DNA of 64,000 nucleotides from Mytilus trossulus (lineage: Eukaryota > Mollusca > Bivalvia > Mytilida > Mytilidae): positions 39,640,566 through 39,704,565 of the forward strand of contig NC_086375.1 in assembly GCF_036588685.1 (NCBI RefSeq), given 5' to 3'. Made by a program: the position numbers and the translations under genes. Positions 44,600 to 55,810 of the stretch are shown here, one piece after another (position 1 is the stretch's first letter; every line of letters begins with the position of its first letter). The notes under the pieces are model-generated. The model was not told the DNA's origin and searched no databases. It was given only the letters and a program-made list of their open reading frames with translations.

Positions 44600-45600
44600 G
44601 GGCAAAAAAAAAACGAGATTTTTTTTTAGAAGGATCAATTTTTATTAAGAATGAAATGTTTTTATGAATAAATATGTTCATGCTTTGCTGAATGGTACTA
44701 GCATAGAACATTTTACAAAATATTCAATTAAAGGATCTCGAAAACCACTTGAACGACTAATTGGTTCTGAACTTACAGTTAAAAATATACATTTGAAATC
44801 CTCTTTAGATTTCAGTTGAAGACCCCATCCGACATCAATCTCGTCTTTCGCCAATACTAAATTAAACATGTTAAAAGAAGAAAAATGGAGAAAAAAAAAT
44901 AAAAATTTATGAAGTACCCATTTCTTACCAGCTTTTTTTAAAAGGACTATACATGTAATTGCCAACAAAGTTTTGGTTGGATAATAAGGCAGCGAATTTT
45001 CATCTTTAAGGCGTCCATTTTTCCCCTCTGGAAACCCATTTATAGTTTTCAACTTTATTGCTGTAATGAAGCAAAACACCGTCATATGTGTTATTTCAAA
45101 CCTCACTAGATATTTCTATGTGCTTCATTTAATGGTAGAAACTGTCTTATTGATATATGTCATTTTTGTGCATAATTTTGTACCTTGTGGAAGTTTTAGA
45201 TTTGTAAAATGGATACCATTTCGTTTGGCAAAACAACATTTTTTAACGTTAAAACGGTTATTTAAATTAATTACTATTCCCTACCGACTTCATAAAAGCG
45301 GAAAGAAATAATGGCTTCTGATTTCTTATATATGACATGTATGACCTAAAATCCTGTATTTAACCATGAAAATTAACAGTTAAGAAATATTTGGGACGAT
45401 ATATAATTGTTGGCATAGTTTTGACCAGTCATCTGTATTTCTATATTAAAGGCACAAAGTCTGCATGGGATGGGACAAATTGAACCTCACGTTATTTTCT
45501 AGCTGGAAATATCTGATTAAGGACATTCACATTGCAAACATGTGCTGCTCTATCAAACCAATCATCGGTCTTTATGAAATGTCTACTCCTGGATGAATTT
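44600..45600. other. Intergenic DNA, nothing recognised
   Basis: Two open frames (45106-44678 minus, 45066-45311 plus) have no motif and no convincing splice context. Confidence 0.35.
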
Positions 45601-45695
45601 GACGGTCCGAGTTGTCTTCCTAGACGGTCTGTTATGACGTAGTAGTCGGTCCGATTTGAAGCGGTACGACTTGTCTCGGGGCCGAGTTAGTCCAC
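45601..45695 (+). repeat. Short repeats of a 'gtccgagttgtc' type
   Basis: Diverged copies of 'gacggtccgagttgtct', 'gtcggtccgatttga', 'cggtacgacttgtct' and 'ggggccgagttagtcc' follow each other at roughly 20-30 bp, upstream of the TCTP promoter. Confidence 0.45.
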
Positions 45696-45755
45696 ATTGG
45701 AAGAACTGTCACTTTAGAAAGCTTCCTTGTTTAAAACGTTTTGATGACAAACAAA

Positions 45756-45765
45756 ACCGGAAGTG
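45756..45765 (+). promoter_or_regulatory. ETS-type site in the TCTP promoter
   Basis: 'accggaagtg' is a full ETS/GABP consensus 79-88 bases before the TCTP start codon, next to a pyrimidine run ('gtccttttacc'). ETS sites and 5' TOP-like pyrimidine starts are usual for translation-linked housekeeping genes. The transcription start is not determined. Confidence 0.5.
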
Positions 45766-45843
45766 GTCCTTTTACCAGTTCTGACAGCCGGTGTCGCAAC
45801 ACTTCTGTTTATAACAGAAAATAATCTACCAACATCAGCCAAA

Positions 45844-45871
45844 ATGATTATTTATAGGTGTAAAATATCAG
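45844..45871 (+). CDS. TPT1: TCTP exon 1 (coding part)
   Basis: Nine codons plus one base, donor TCAG|gtaaat. The leader 'acatcagccaaaATG' has a good start context. Confidence 0.93.
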
Positions 45872-48800
45872 GTAAATTAATAAATTATACACTTTTTGAT
45901 GTTTTTTGACATTTTGATAAGCTGAATTTTACGATCAAAGTAGAAAACAGAATCTTTTATGTGAGTGTATTAGTCAGCTGGTTTGTAAAGCTATTTCAAA
46001 CACTCCCTTTGACTTTCCCAGTTTGGATCTGGCTGAAAAACTGGTGACTTTCATTCAATGATTAATTGTAAAGCTAATGTAGATAATAAAACAGAAATCC
46101 CTGTAGAGATCGCCGGTCAACAATGGTCAACTTGGTTCTAACATAGTCCAAATTATTATGACGTCTTGAAAGGCTATTATAATTTTTCGTCAAAGAAAAA
46201 AATTATAAAAAATAACAAATTATTATAACCGAAAGGAATCTGTGACGTACCCATCCATATTCATAAGTGGGAAATACAGATTATTAAAGAAAAGGGTAGA
46301 ACAATATCATATGTATCTGGTTAATTAGATTTTCTGTTTACTGGCTTCAGGAGTTTTGGTTCAGTTAATACTCTTAATTTAATCCCTTGATAGTGATTTT
46401 AAGTTGTTGCTGTAAATGTGTAACACATCTCTGGGAAAGTGTTGCAAACTTCATCGCCTTACATCCTTGTATTTACCCCCTGTTGCTGAAGGGACATAAA
46501 GTTTTTAATCGTTGTCTATCTCGTCTACACTCAAAATTAGTTTCCATCTAAATCTCTATAGCTACATGTACATGTAATGTTTGTACCATAAAACACATGA
46601 TAACAAGCTTGAAGGTTTTATTTGTGTGGTGTCACTTATATATTTCTAGAGTTACATGTAAATGATGTGTGTCCCTTTCAATTCTTATGGAAACATTGTT
46701 GTTTCTGTTTAATCTAGCTGCTGAACCGTAGCTCTTAGGTCCTTATGATACTTTTTGACTATTTTCGGACCAAAGAGCTATGGATTTTTCCTATTTCAAA
46801 ACATTGGGAATTGCGACCCAGGTTCAGGTCGCACTTATTTCCCAAAAAATTATTGTTTATAATCCGTGAAAAGCTTGTCAATAGAAACAATTGCAAAGTC
46901 CCAGTTTGATCTTGCCAGTCATGTTAAAGATGTTTAATGTGAAAATATGATTTAAAATTTGTTTCTTCAAAATTACCTGAGAAAATATATATTACTGTAT
47001 TACTTTTTTTCAGGAGATGAATTGTTCAGTGATGCTTTTGAACCAATGATTGTGAAAGAAGACTTCTTCTATGAAATTGAGGGAAAGGTAATTATTATTT
47101 ACATTATCATCCTTCTCTTCATCTATATCACCCTGCTCAATTGCTATGTTATTCTAGTACCAAGGCTTTGAGGTGTGACGTTATTCTTTGCCAAGGCTTT
47201 TTATGTGTAAGCAGACAATATAAGTGAATTACAATGTCTGCAGAAAAGTTGTCAACAACGTCATGTGTGAAACATCCAGCATAAAACACTTGAAATGAGG
47301 GAGGAAATACCAGTAAAAGAAACGGGTTATCCGGTTTTCTATGAATAGAATTCACAATCTTCAGGCTTTCATTCATGTTTGAAGAGATAATATTAATTCA
47401 TCTGTTGGCTTAAAATGTATGTTAAAAATTAAAAAATAATCCAACATGTTACAATGTACTTTTATCTTTTGTAGAATATTTCTATCAGCAATAAAATTGA
47501 TGAATCTGCAATTGGAGCCAACGCTTCAGCAGAGGAGGCAGCAGAAGGCCAAGAAGACTTAGTAGAATCCAAAATTAATGTAATTTACAGTCACAAACTT
47601 CAAGAAACCAGTTTTGACAAGAAAGGTTTCCAGACATTTATCAAAGAATATATTAAAGTGTATGTCAAATTTTGTCATGCAGGTTCAACAAATCTCCATA
47701 CTACCACTTCTGTTTATAATTTATGATTTCTAAAACATTTTAATTTCTAGGCATTTTTTTTCATTGCATCATTTCAGTATCGAAAGATTTTCTATTTACA
47801 CTATTTAATGTCCTTGAATATGAATTAGAATGCAGGATTCAATAAGTGCACTTTTCACCAGCCCAGTAGTCTGCATTTCTGTGTTGATTTGGAGTATCAT
47901 TGATAAACTTTCCAGGTCCTTGCTGCAGAACTACAACTAGCTCAACTGAATAGACCATACAATAATGAGTTTTGATTTCCCCTTACCCTGCAGGGTCTTT
48001 TTCTCCACCATGGCCAATTCTTTTTTTAACAGATGAGAAGAAAAGAGCAAGAGTTTCTTAAAGACAATTAATTTTTTATCAATGGTGATTTAAGTTTCTG
48101 ATAATTTCTGAGAATATGTTTTGTAAAAGGGTACTGCATGTGCCTCTCTCCCTTTTTTCATGAAAATCAATGAAAATAATAGGTTTTCCTGTCTGCAGTG
48201 CTGACCCTTTAAATTTGTCTTGTATTAGGGGAAACCAACATTCAGAATTCAAATAGGCTTTCAAATGTTTGATCAATTCACAGATTTCTGTAGAAAGTAT
48301 AAAGAAGGTAGCTGAAATTGATCATTAATAAAAAAGATATATAATGCACACATGATTATTAAACACTTTGTATATAAAGATAAATTGTGCATGCATTTTA
48401 GAGACAGAAAATTAAATGGCTATGCAGTTATAACACAATCAAATGCTGCATTTGATCATCAAGATTTCTAGACTTTAGCTTTTAATGATTGAATCCTTGA
48501 AAAAATATATTATTTATATTTCAGATTATTAGCTAAAATTGAAGAAGAAAAAGGCAAAGAAGCTGCAGATGAATTCAAAAAGCGAGCAGCCACAGGTGTA
48601 AAAAAAGTTTTAGAAAATTTCAAAAATTGGCAATTTTTCCAAGGTATATTCACATTTAGAAATATATATTACAGGCCAAATAAAAGTATATGTGTGGTTC
48701 TAGTTGCCCTCCAACCCTAGAACTTTTTTTCTTCATTTCTATTTCAAAGGATCAATTTTTATACGACCGCAAAAATTGAAAATTTTTTGGTCGTATATGG

Positions 48801-51800
48801 GTATCACGTTGGCGTCGTTGTCGTCCTAATACTTTTAGTTTTCGCTCTCTAACTTTAGTAATAGTGAATAGAAATCTATGAAATTTTAACTCAAGGTTTA
48901 TGACCCCAAAAGGAAGGTTGGGATTGATTTTGGAAGTTTTGGTCCAAACATTTTAGGAATAAGGGGCCAAAAAGGTCCCAAATAAGCATCTTCTTGGTTT
49001 TCGCACAATAACTTTAGTATAAGTAAATAGAAATCAATGAAATTTAAACACAAGGTTTATGACCACAAAAGGAAGGTTGGGATTGATTTTGGGAGTTGAG
49101 GTCTGAACAGTTTAGGAATTAGGGGCCAAAAAGGGGCCCAAATAAGCATTTTTCTTGGTTTTCATATTATAACTTTAGTATAAGTGAATAGAAATCTATG
49201 AAATTTAAACATAAGGTTTATGACCATAAAAGGAAGGTTGGTATTGATTTTGGGAGTTTTGGTCCCAACAGTTTAGGAATTTGGGGCCCAAAGGGTCCAA
49301 AATTAAACTGTTTGAAATCAAAAATTGAATAATTGGGGTTCTTTGATATGCCGAATCTAACTGTGTATGTAGATTCTTAATTTTTGGTCCCATTTTCAAA
49401 TTGGTTTACATTAAGGTCCAAAGTGTCCAAACTTAAACTTTGTTTGATTTTGACAAAAATTGAATCCTTGGGGTTCTTTGATATGCTGAATCTAAAAATG
49501 TACTTAGATTTTTAATTATTGGCCCAGTTTTCAAGTTTGTCCAAATCGGGGTCCAAAATTAAACTTTGTTTGATTTCATCAAAAATTGAATAAATGGGGT
49601 TCTTTGATATGCCAAATCTAACTATGAATGTAGATTCTTAATTTTTGGTCCAGTTTTCAAATTGGTCTACATTAAGGTCCAAAGGGTTCAAAATTAAACT
49701 AAGTTTGATTTTAACAAAAAATAAATTCTTGGGCTTCTTTGATATGCTTTATCTAAACATGTACTTTGATTTTTGATTATGGGCCCAGTTTTTAAGTTGG
49801 TCCAAATCAGGATTCAAAATTATCATATTAAGTATTGTGCAATAGCAAGAAATTTTCAATTGCACAGTATTGCACAATAGCAAGAAATATCTAATTGCAC
49901 AATATTGTGCAATAGCAAGAAATTTTCAATTGGAGTTATCTTTCTTTGTATAGAATAGTAGTTGAATCAACTTTAATCATTGTTTTATACAATATACAAT
50001 GTATTTTCATTTTTTACTACCAACTGATAAATTAAAACAATCTTTACCATTCAGTGATAACAAGCACTTTTTATTACATTTTAATATTGTATGATGTATA
50101 TAAATGAGCAGTTATTGTTGCAAACTTCATTAGAAATTTGAATTGAGATCAGTACATTATAACTTTAGTATAAGTGAATAGAAATCTATGAAATTTAAAC
50201 ACAAGGTTTACAACCATAAAAGGAAGGTTGGTATTGATTTTGGGAGTTTTGGTCCCAACAGTTAAGGAATTTAGGGCCCAAAGGGTCCAAAATTAAACTT
50301 TGCTTGATTTCATCAAAAATTGAATAATTGGGGTTCTTTGATATGCCGAATCTAACTGTATATGTAGATTCTTAATTTTTGGTCCCGTTTTCAAATTGAT
50401 TTATATTAAGGTCCAAAGGGTCCAAACTTAAACTTTGTTTGATTTTGACAAAAATTGAAGCCTTGGGGTTCTATGATATGCTGAATCTAAAAATGTACTT
50501 AGATTTTTAATTATTGGCCCAGTTTTCAAGTTGGTCCAAATCGGGGTCCAAAATTAAAATTTGTTTGATTTCATAAAAAAATTGAATATATGGGGTTATT
50601 TGATATGCCAAATCTAACTGTATGTAGATTCTTAATTTTTGGTCCAGTCAAATTGGTCTACATTAAGGTCCAAAGGGTCCAAAATCATAATGTGACATAA
50701 ACATATGTTGTGTCAACTAATTAATCACAATCCACATTTATAGCTGTATCAAACTTAAAAGTTGTGTCCATACTTGTCCCATCTGTTCAGGGTTCTACAT
50801 CTGCGGTCGTATAATGCTGCGCCCTGCGAAGCAACTGGTTGGCTATTATCTTGAAAACTTTTATAGATAGAGATAAACTGTAAACAGCAATAATGTTCAG
50901 CAAAGTAAGATTTTAAAATAAGTCAACATGACGACCCCTTAAGGAGTTATTGCCCTTTATAGTCAATTTTTACAAAATAGTTTCCTCTGTATCTAAAGGG
51001 CCAAGTTTATTATAGATAGAGAAAATTGTAAGTAGCAAGAATGTTCAGTCAAGTAAGATCTACAAACATCACCATCATCAAAACACAATTTTGTCATGAA
51101 TCCATCTGTGTCCTTTGTTTAATATGCACATAGGCCAAGGTGAACGACACAGGCTCTTTAGAGCCTCTAGTTTGGCCTTGTGTTATTTATAGTATTCTAC
51201 TCTTCCAATTAAAGCAAACTGTAATGCATATTTAAGGAGTTTGGTGTGAGGTCCACTTTCACTGAGCTAGTACACATTTGTGTTTTAGTGTCCAGATGGA
51301 GCCTGCCTCTGGGTGCTTGATTTTCTTGCCTTGTTGAAGACCCATTGGTGGCCTTGGGCTGTTTTCTGCTCTTTGTTCGTTTTGTTGTCATTTTGACATA
51401 TTCTCCATTTCCATTCTTAATTATAAAATGGCAAAATGTCTTATTCAATATTGCAAGCAGTTGAAATTTAAACAATACAATCGAAAGATTTTAATTAAAA
51501 AAAATTAACCTTCAGTAGTATTTGATTGATTGTATTTAATTTATTTTAGGGAAAATCCACAAGAAGTGTGTTTCTGCAACAAAATTTCAGTTAAAATATG
51601 AAACCATGGTTTACGTTTCGACTACCAGAATAGTGGTATACTACATTAAATTCGAATTTTGATTAAACTGCTACATAATTCTTGTTCAGGTTGTTCGGTG
51701 TTGTATTAATAAATTGAAATAATTTTTTAGGAGAAAACATGGCTGATGGAGGCATGATAGTATTAATGGATTACAGGGAAGACGGAGTAACACCTTATTT

Positions 51801-52432
51801 CTGGTTTGTTAAAGATGGAATTATTGCAGAAAAATATGTAAGTAAATCTCCAAAAATATTTAAAATGGTTTTATAATATTAGTTATTTTAAGAATGTTGA
51901 AATGAAAGTAAAATTGGTGCGTTTACTTGGAATTGTAGCCAAGGTCACCAGTAAAAATATAGATAAAAATTTAGATACCAATCACACAAGGATTTATCAT
52001 TTACCTACCAACCCTTAGTTTAGGAAAATCTTGTTACCAATATATCTTTGCATCTGCTAACCTGTTACAATGTATAATTAGAATCAAAATACAGAACTGA
52101 CCATAGCCCATGTTTATCACCATTTCTGATGAATTGCAAATGGTGGACATCAGTTTGGAGATATATATGTTTAATACGGGTACTAGATTCTGAAAACACT
52201 GCTTGTTGGATTGTGACCATAAATTGATATAAAAATTCAGCTAAACATTTGAATATGAAAACAATGAAAAAAAGACCTCATATTGATGAAACATTCAAAT
52301 GTGTTCCAAGAAAAAAAAGTTCCTATCATTAAAAAATCAAAGAGTTTGTCTGAAAAATCTACAATTTGGTACCTTTAATACTAATTATATTTTCAAAGTG
52401 GAGTAAAGAAATTTTTCTCTTTATTTCAGTGA
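45844..52432 (+). CDS. TPT1: Translationally controlled tumor protein (TCTP)
   Basis: Coding exons 45844-45871, 47014-47087, 47475-47659, 48525-48643 and 51731-51837 join with GT-AG introns and matching phases to 513 nt, 171 aa. The TGA stop is the first codon of the sixth exon at 52430-52432. The family length is about 170-172 aa. N-terminus 'MIIYRCKIS', then '[20 protein letters not shown]' and 'EIEGK' match the start of TCTP. '[10 protein letters not shown]' lies in the flexible loop region. '[19 protein letters not shown]' corresponds to the helical part with the TCTP signature. '[12 protein letters not shown]' and '[17 protein letters not shown]' match the conserved C-terminal half, ending 'AEKY' where vertebrates have 'EKC'. 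TCTP is a cytosolic, abundant, growth-linked protein with guanine-nucleotide-exchange, chaperone and anti-apoptotic roles reported in animals. Introns carry dispersed repeats but the exons are intact. Confidence 0.97.
46144..46230 (+). repeat. Terminal fragment of the 622-bp inverted-repeat element family
   Basis: 'tagtccaaattattatgacg' followed by 'tcttgaaaggctattata' matches the left terminus of the element at 11475-12096. No opposite terminus was found nearby, so this is a relic in TCTP intron 1. Confidence 0.8.
47014..47087 (+). CDS. TPT1: TCTP exon 2
   Basis: It encodes 'GDELFSDAF' to 'EIEGK' between acceptor 'ttttttttcag' and donor AAG|gtaatt. Confidence 0.95.
47475..47659 (+). CDS. 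TPT1: TCTP exon 3
   Basis: It encodes '[18 protein letters not shown]' through 'KEYIKV', with acceptor 'cttttgtag' and donor AAAGT|gtatgt. It contains the acidic loop. Confidence 0.95.
48525..48643 (+). CDS. TPT1: TCTP exon 4
   Basis: It encodes '[20 protein letters not shown]' to 'NWQFFQ' plus one base, with acceptor 'atatttcag' and donor CAAG|gtatat. Confidence 0.95.
48761..50840 (+). repeat. 2-kb dispersed repeat in TCTP intron 4
   Basis: It starts 'atacgaccgca' (48761-48771) and ends near the complementary 'tgcggtcgtat' (50802-50812), then 'gctgcgccctgcgaagc'. Inside are repeated modules: 'tttatgaccacaaaaggaag' with 'gttgggattgattttggga' occurs at least four times, and 'ggggttctttgatatgc' with 'ttagatttttaattattggc' at least five times. 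A three-unit run of 'gcaatagcaagaaat' lies at 49835-49930. I know this as an abundant mussel repeat. No enzyme is encoded. The 11-bp inverted ends suggest a DNA element, but its class is open. Confidence 0.8.
50845..51180 (+). repeat. Dispersed repeat following the 2-kb element
   Basis: The run 'cttttatagatagagataaa', 'cagcaataatgttcagcaaa', 'ttaaggagttattgcccttt', 'catgaatccatctgtgtcct' and 'aggctctttagagcctctag' is a module that I recall as common in bivalve DNA. 'tagatagagaaaattg' with 'caagaatgttcag' repeats part of it. Confidence 0.6.
51290..51425 (+). repeat. Dispersed repeat family 3
   Basis: 'ttggtggccttgggctgttt' and 'ttgacatattctccatttcc' match the blocks at 9485-9598 and 61672-61725. 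Confidence 0.65.
51731..51837 (+). CDS. TPT1: TCTP exon 5
   Basis: It encodes '[18 protein letters not shown]' to 'AEKY', with acceptor 'aattttttag' and donor TAT|gtaagt. The stop codon is supplied by the next exon. Confidence 0.95.
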
Positions 52433-52770
52433 ACCTCAAAACTAAGAACTGTAGTTGATATCGGCGAACTGGTGCTATGGATGCTGAACATCTCTCCTGA
52501 CAATGATAGAACAGCAGCAAATAGCACGTCTTATTTAACATTTTCATTGTGAAAATCTATACATCCTATATCATGCAATCAACATGCTCTGCTTCAAAGA
52601 ACCGTCATATTTAAAATTTTTAATCCAACTATACTATGTATAATTACTGGTACTGTGTATAATTGTGGCATTGATTACAGCTGGTTTAGACCTGGCATTC
52701 TAAATATTTCTTGACATTGTTATGACGACGATGATTACATTACCTATTCTATGTCAAATAAAACATGCTA
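52430..52770 (+). other. TPT1: TCTP last exon: stop codon and 3' UTR
   Basis: After acceptor 'ctttatttcag' the first codon is TGA (52430-52432), followed by a 3' UTR. AATAAA at 52757-52762 marks the probable transcript end. Confidence 0.8.
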
Positions 52771-53569
52771 TTTATTATATTGATCTGTGTTGCTTTTGAA
52801 TTACTTTATATAACATCAGTCATCTTCTATCTGCATGTATAGTAGGTTTCTCTAGGCTCAGGATACTACTACTAAAAAGGATGCATGACTCTTTAATATG
52901 GAAAAAAAATCATTGAAATGGAAAATACAAAACATGTCCATATTTTGCATAATTTTAGTTGGATTCATCCACCATGGCAATGACAAAAATGTAGGTAGAG
53001 GTCTATATGTCTACCTGCCCATATGAGATTATGATTTTCATGTTAAAATTCTCTTTATATAGATAAATATTGCTCCCTCAGCTCTTCTCACCTTATCTTG
53101 AGGGACATTCCTACCCCATGGCATTACATTTTTAAAGACCCATGGTGGTGAAGTAGGCATTTAGTTTAAATTTACCCATGTCCATCCTTTATCCCAAAAT
53201 TGATATCTGCTGTAACTCATCTTCCCCTCAACCAAATGTTTTGAAACTTGAAACACAATGCTTGCACAGATTATAGACTTTTCTTTTTGTCTTCTCCTTA
53301 CAACAATTATTCAAATTATTTGTCCATCTTGATCACTTAAAATGCTAAATATGAAGTTTGTGAATTTCTTCAAGATTGAGCGCCCCAACATAGTTTAAAA
53401 TAGAACACGGCTGTCAAACTGCAACTGTTGGCTACTATCTTAAAACTAACATCAACCACAAATAGCACTGTGCTAAAGATTGCAACCCTCCCTGTCTTAC
53501 AAAAGGTACATATATAAACACCATTAAAAAGTTTTAAAAAAAATCCTACAATTACTTTTAAAGACCACA
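52771..53569. other. Intergenic DNA after TCTP
   Basis: Nothing was recognised. The minus-strand frame 53570-53370 has no motif. Confidence 0.35.
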
Positions 53570-53830
53570 AATTAGAAGATGTGATATGAGACGGTTATCC
53601 ATTCAAGTCGTAATTTGTAAAAGTGAACAATTATAGGTCAAAGTACGGTCTTCAACACTGAGCCTCAACTCCCACCAAATGGCAAGCCATAATGCCTAAA
53701 AAATGACGTGTATAAAAACCATTACAACAGGAAAACCAATATCCTAATCTAAATAAAAAATGAGAAACATTTATGAACCACATCAACAAATGACGCACAC
53801 AATAATATCCACATGCAAAGTATTGGTTAT
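53570..53830 (+). repeat. Diverged dispersed repeat family 1
   Basis: Recognisable blocks are 'tagaagatgtgatatgagac', 'attataggtcaaagtacggt', 'cttcaacactgagcct' and 'aaccacatcaacaaatgacg'. Confidence 0.6.
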
Positions 53831-54034
53831 TGTATTTCGAAAAATTGCATTCATCAATGCATACCCATAATTGGAAGACTCAACCTACTGCAATGTCCAG
53901 AACAAACTATTCTGCTAAAAGCCTGCTTTACTGACCATTGAAATTGTGTTGTTAGTCCTAAATATAAGCTTTACTAGAAGTATCACATAAATGTAACTTG
54001 ATCCAGGAAAATGTGGTCAACCTCCCAGAAATAC

Positions 54035-54600
54035 ATGTATGCTTTACAATCATTCCATACACCAAATAAAGTTGACCTATTGATTGATGTCAAAATAATA
54101 TACTTGACCAAAATTAAACATTTAGCAATGAAATATGAAAATTGGGGCCAAGGTCAGATGAACCCTGCCAGACAGACAAATACACCCTACAATCAAGCTG
54201 CATTAAATACAGCTGACCAATTGCTAATAGTATCCAAGAAAAAAGTAAAAACCTAGAAAATTGTCCAATCAACAAGGTCCTATGATATGTACCAGACAGA
54301 CAGACATCTTACAATCATTCCATTTATCAAATATAGTTTACTTCTTGCTTTTAGGGAAAACAGTCACAAAACTTAATTGAGCAATGAACCGTGAAAATAA
54401 GGTTGGGAGGTCAAATAAAAATGCCAGAATGACCCGCACATCATAAAACATTTCCATTCACCAAATATAGTTGACCTTTTGCATATTAAACATTAATAAA
54501 ATAAAGATAAATGAAATGTCAGATGACACCTGCTGGTTCAACATGTACATTTTAAATCATTCCATACACCAAATATACTAGATCTGTCAAACTAAGTTTT
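54035..54600 (+). repeat. Degenerate tandem repeat, unit about 130 bp
   Basis: The block 'acaatcattccatacaccaa' with 'atatagttgac' recurs at about 54046, 54310, 54455 and 54555, with 'ccagacagacaga'-type linkers between. The frame at 54011-54256 runs through this repeat and is not a gene. Confidence 0.6.
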
Positions 54601-55022
54601 AACCTGAAACTAAATGCAACAGTCATTTTTTTAGTTCTAATCTATAGCATTTAGCCCCAAATAATGACAGAAAAAAGTCCCATAAAATCTGACTTGTGGA
54701 AAACTCAAAATCAGCATTTTTAATTTCCTATGGAAATTATCATTGGAAAGAGGAGATAACTCCGCAAAAATGAGTTTTTTTTTATGTCAGCTTTTGGTTG
54801 ATTTTCATAAAATTCATGTAGAATATGATATTTGTTGGGGTTACAAGTTTGATTTTGACTACTATATTATATAATCTTCTGCTCATGAAATGTACAAAAC
54901 TGAAGTGTTATGGGTATATATTTTTTTTTGCGCATTTTTCATTAAGGTAATTGCAAATTTTTGGCTTTGGGACCATTTTGAAAAAATAATGTAAAAATTT
55001 TGTATTGTTTATATCTGTTAGT

Positions 55023-55810
55023 TATACCCCCGTATTAAAAAAAGGGGGGTATACTGTTTTATCTCTGTCTGTCCTTCCGTCAGTAAGTCCGTCTGTCCCA
55101 TGAATATTTTTCGTCACATTTTTCTCAGGAACTACAATACAAGGATTTCTGAAATTTGGTTTCAGGGTTTATCTAAGTCAGCTAAACTGTGTGATGCGTT
55201 TTCAGATTGATCACTGGACAACTTCCTGTTTACAGAACACTTGTATGATTTTACACATGATAGCTAAGTTGAAAATTTTCGTCACATTTTTCTCAGGAAC
55301 TGCAATACAAGGATTTCTGAAATTTGGTTTCAGGGTTTATCTAAGTCAGCTATACCGTGTGATGCGTTTTCAGATTGATCACTCAACAACTTCCTGTTTA
55401 CCGAACACTTGTATGATTTTACACATGATAGCCAAGTTGAAAATTTTTGTCACATTTTTCTCAGGAACTACAATACAAGGATTTCTGAAATTTGGTTTCA
55501 GGATTTATATAAGTCAGCTATACCGTGTGATGGGTTTTCAGATTCATCACTCGACAACTTCCTGTTTACCGAACACTTGTATGATTTTACACATGATAGC
55601 CAAGTTGAAAATTTCCGTCACATTTTTCTCAGGAACTACAATACAAGGATTTCTGAAATTTGGTTTCAGGATTTATATAAGTCAGCTATACCGTGTGATG
55701 CGTTTTCAGATTCATCACTCGACAACTTCCTGTTTACCGAACACTTGCATATTTTTACACTATTAATATTATCCACTTGCAGCTGGGGTATCATCAGTGA
55801 GCAGTAGCTC
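55023..55810 (+). repeat. Repeat element with four 168-bp tandem units
   Basis: The segment opens with 'tatacccccgtattaaaaaa' and 'aggggggtatactg', an inverted end I recall from mussel repeats. Units of exactly 168 bp then start at 55113, 55281, 55449 and 55617 ('gtcacatttttctcagg'). Because 168 is a multiple of three, an open frame of 191 codons (55191-55766) persists across the units. It is a by-product and not a protein gene. Confidence 0.88.

Noticed and set aside
44678-45311. Opposed frames of 142 and 81 codons
   Set aside because: No conserved motif and no convincing splice sites. The composition is that of AT-rich intergenic DNA.
55191-55766. 191-codon open frame as a protein gene
   Set aside because: It spans four non-coding 168-bp tandem units whose length is a multiple of three, and a second frame is open across the same units. 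There is no splice context or motif.
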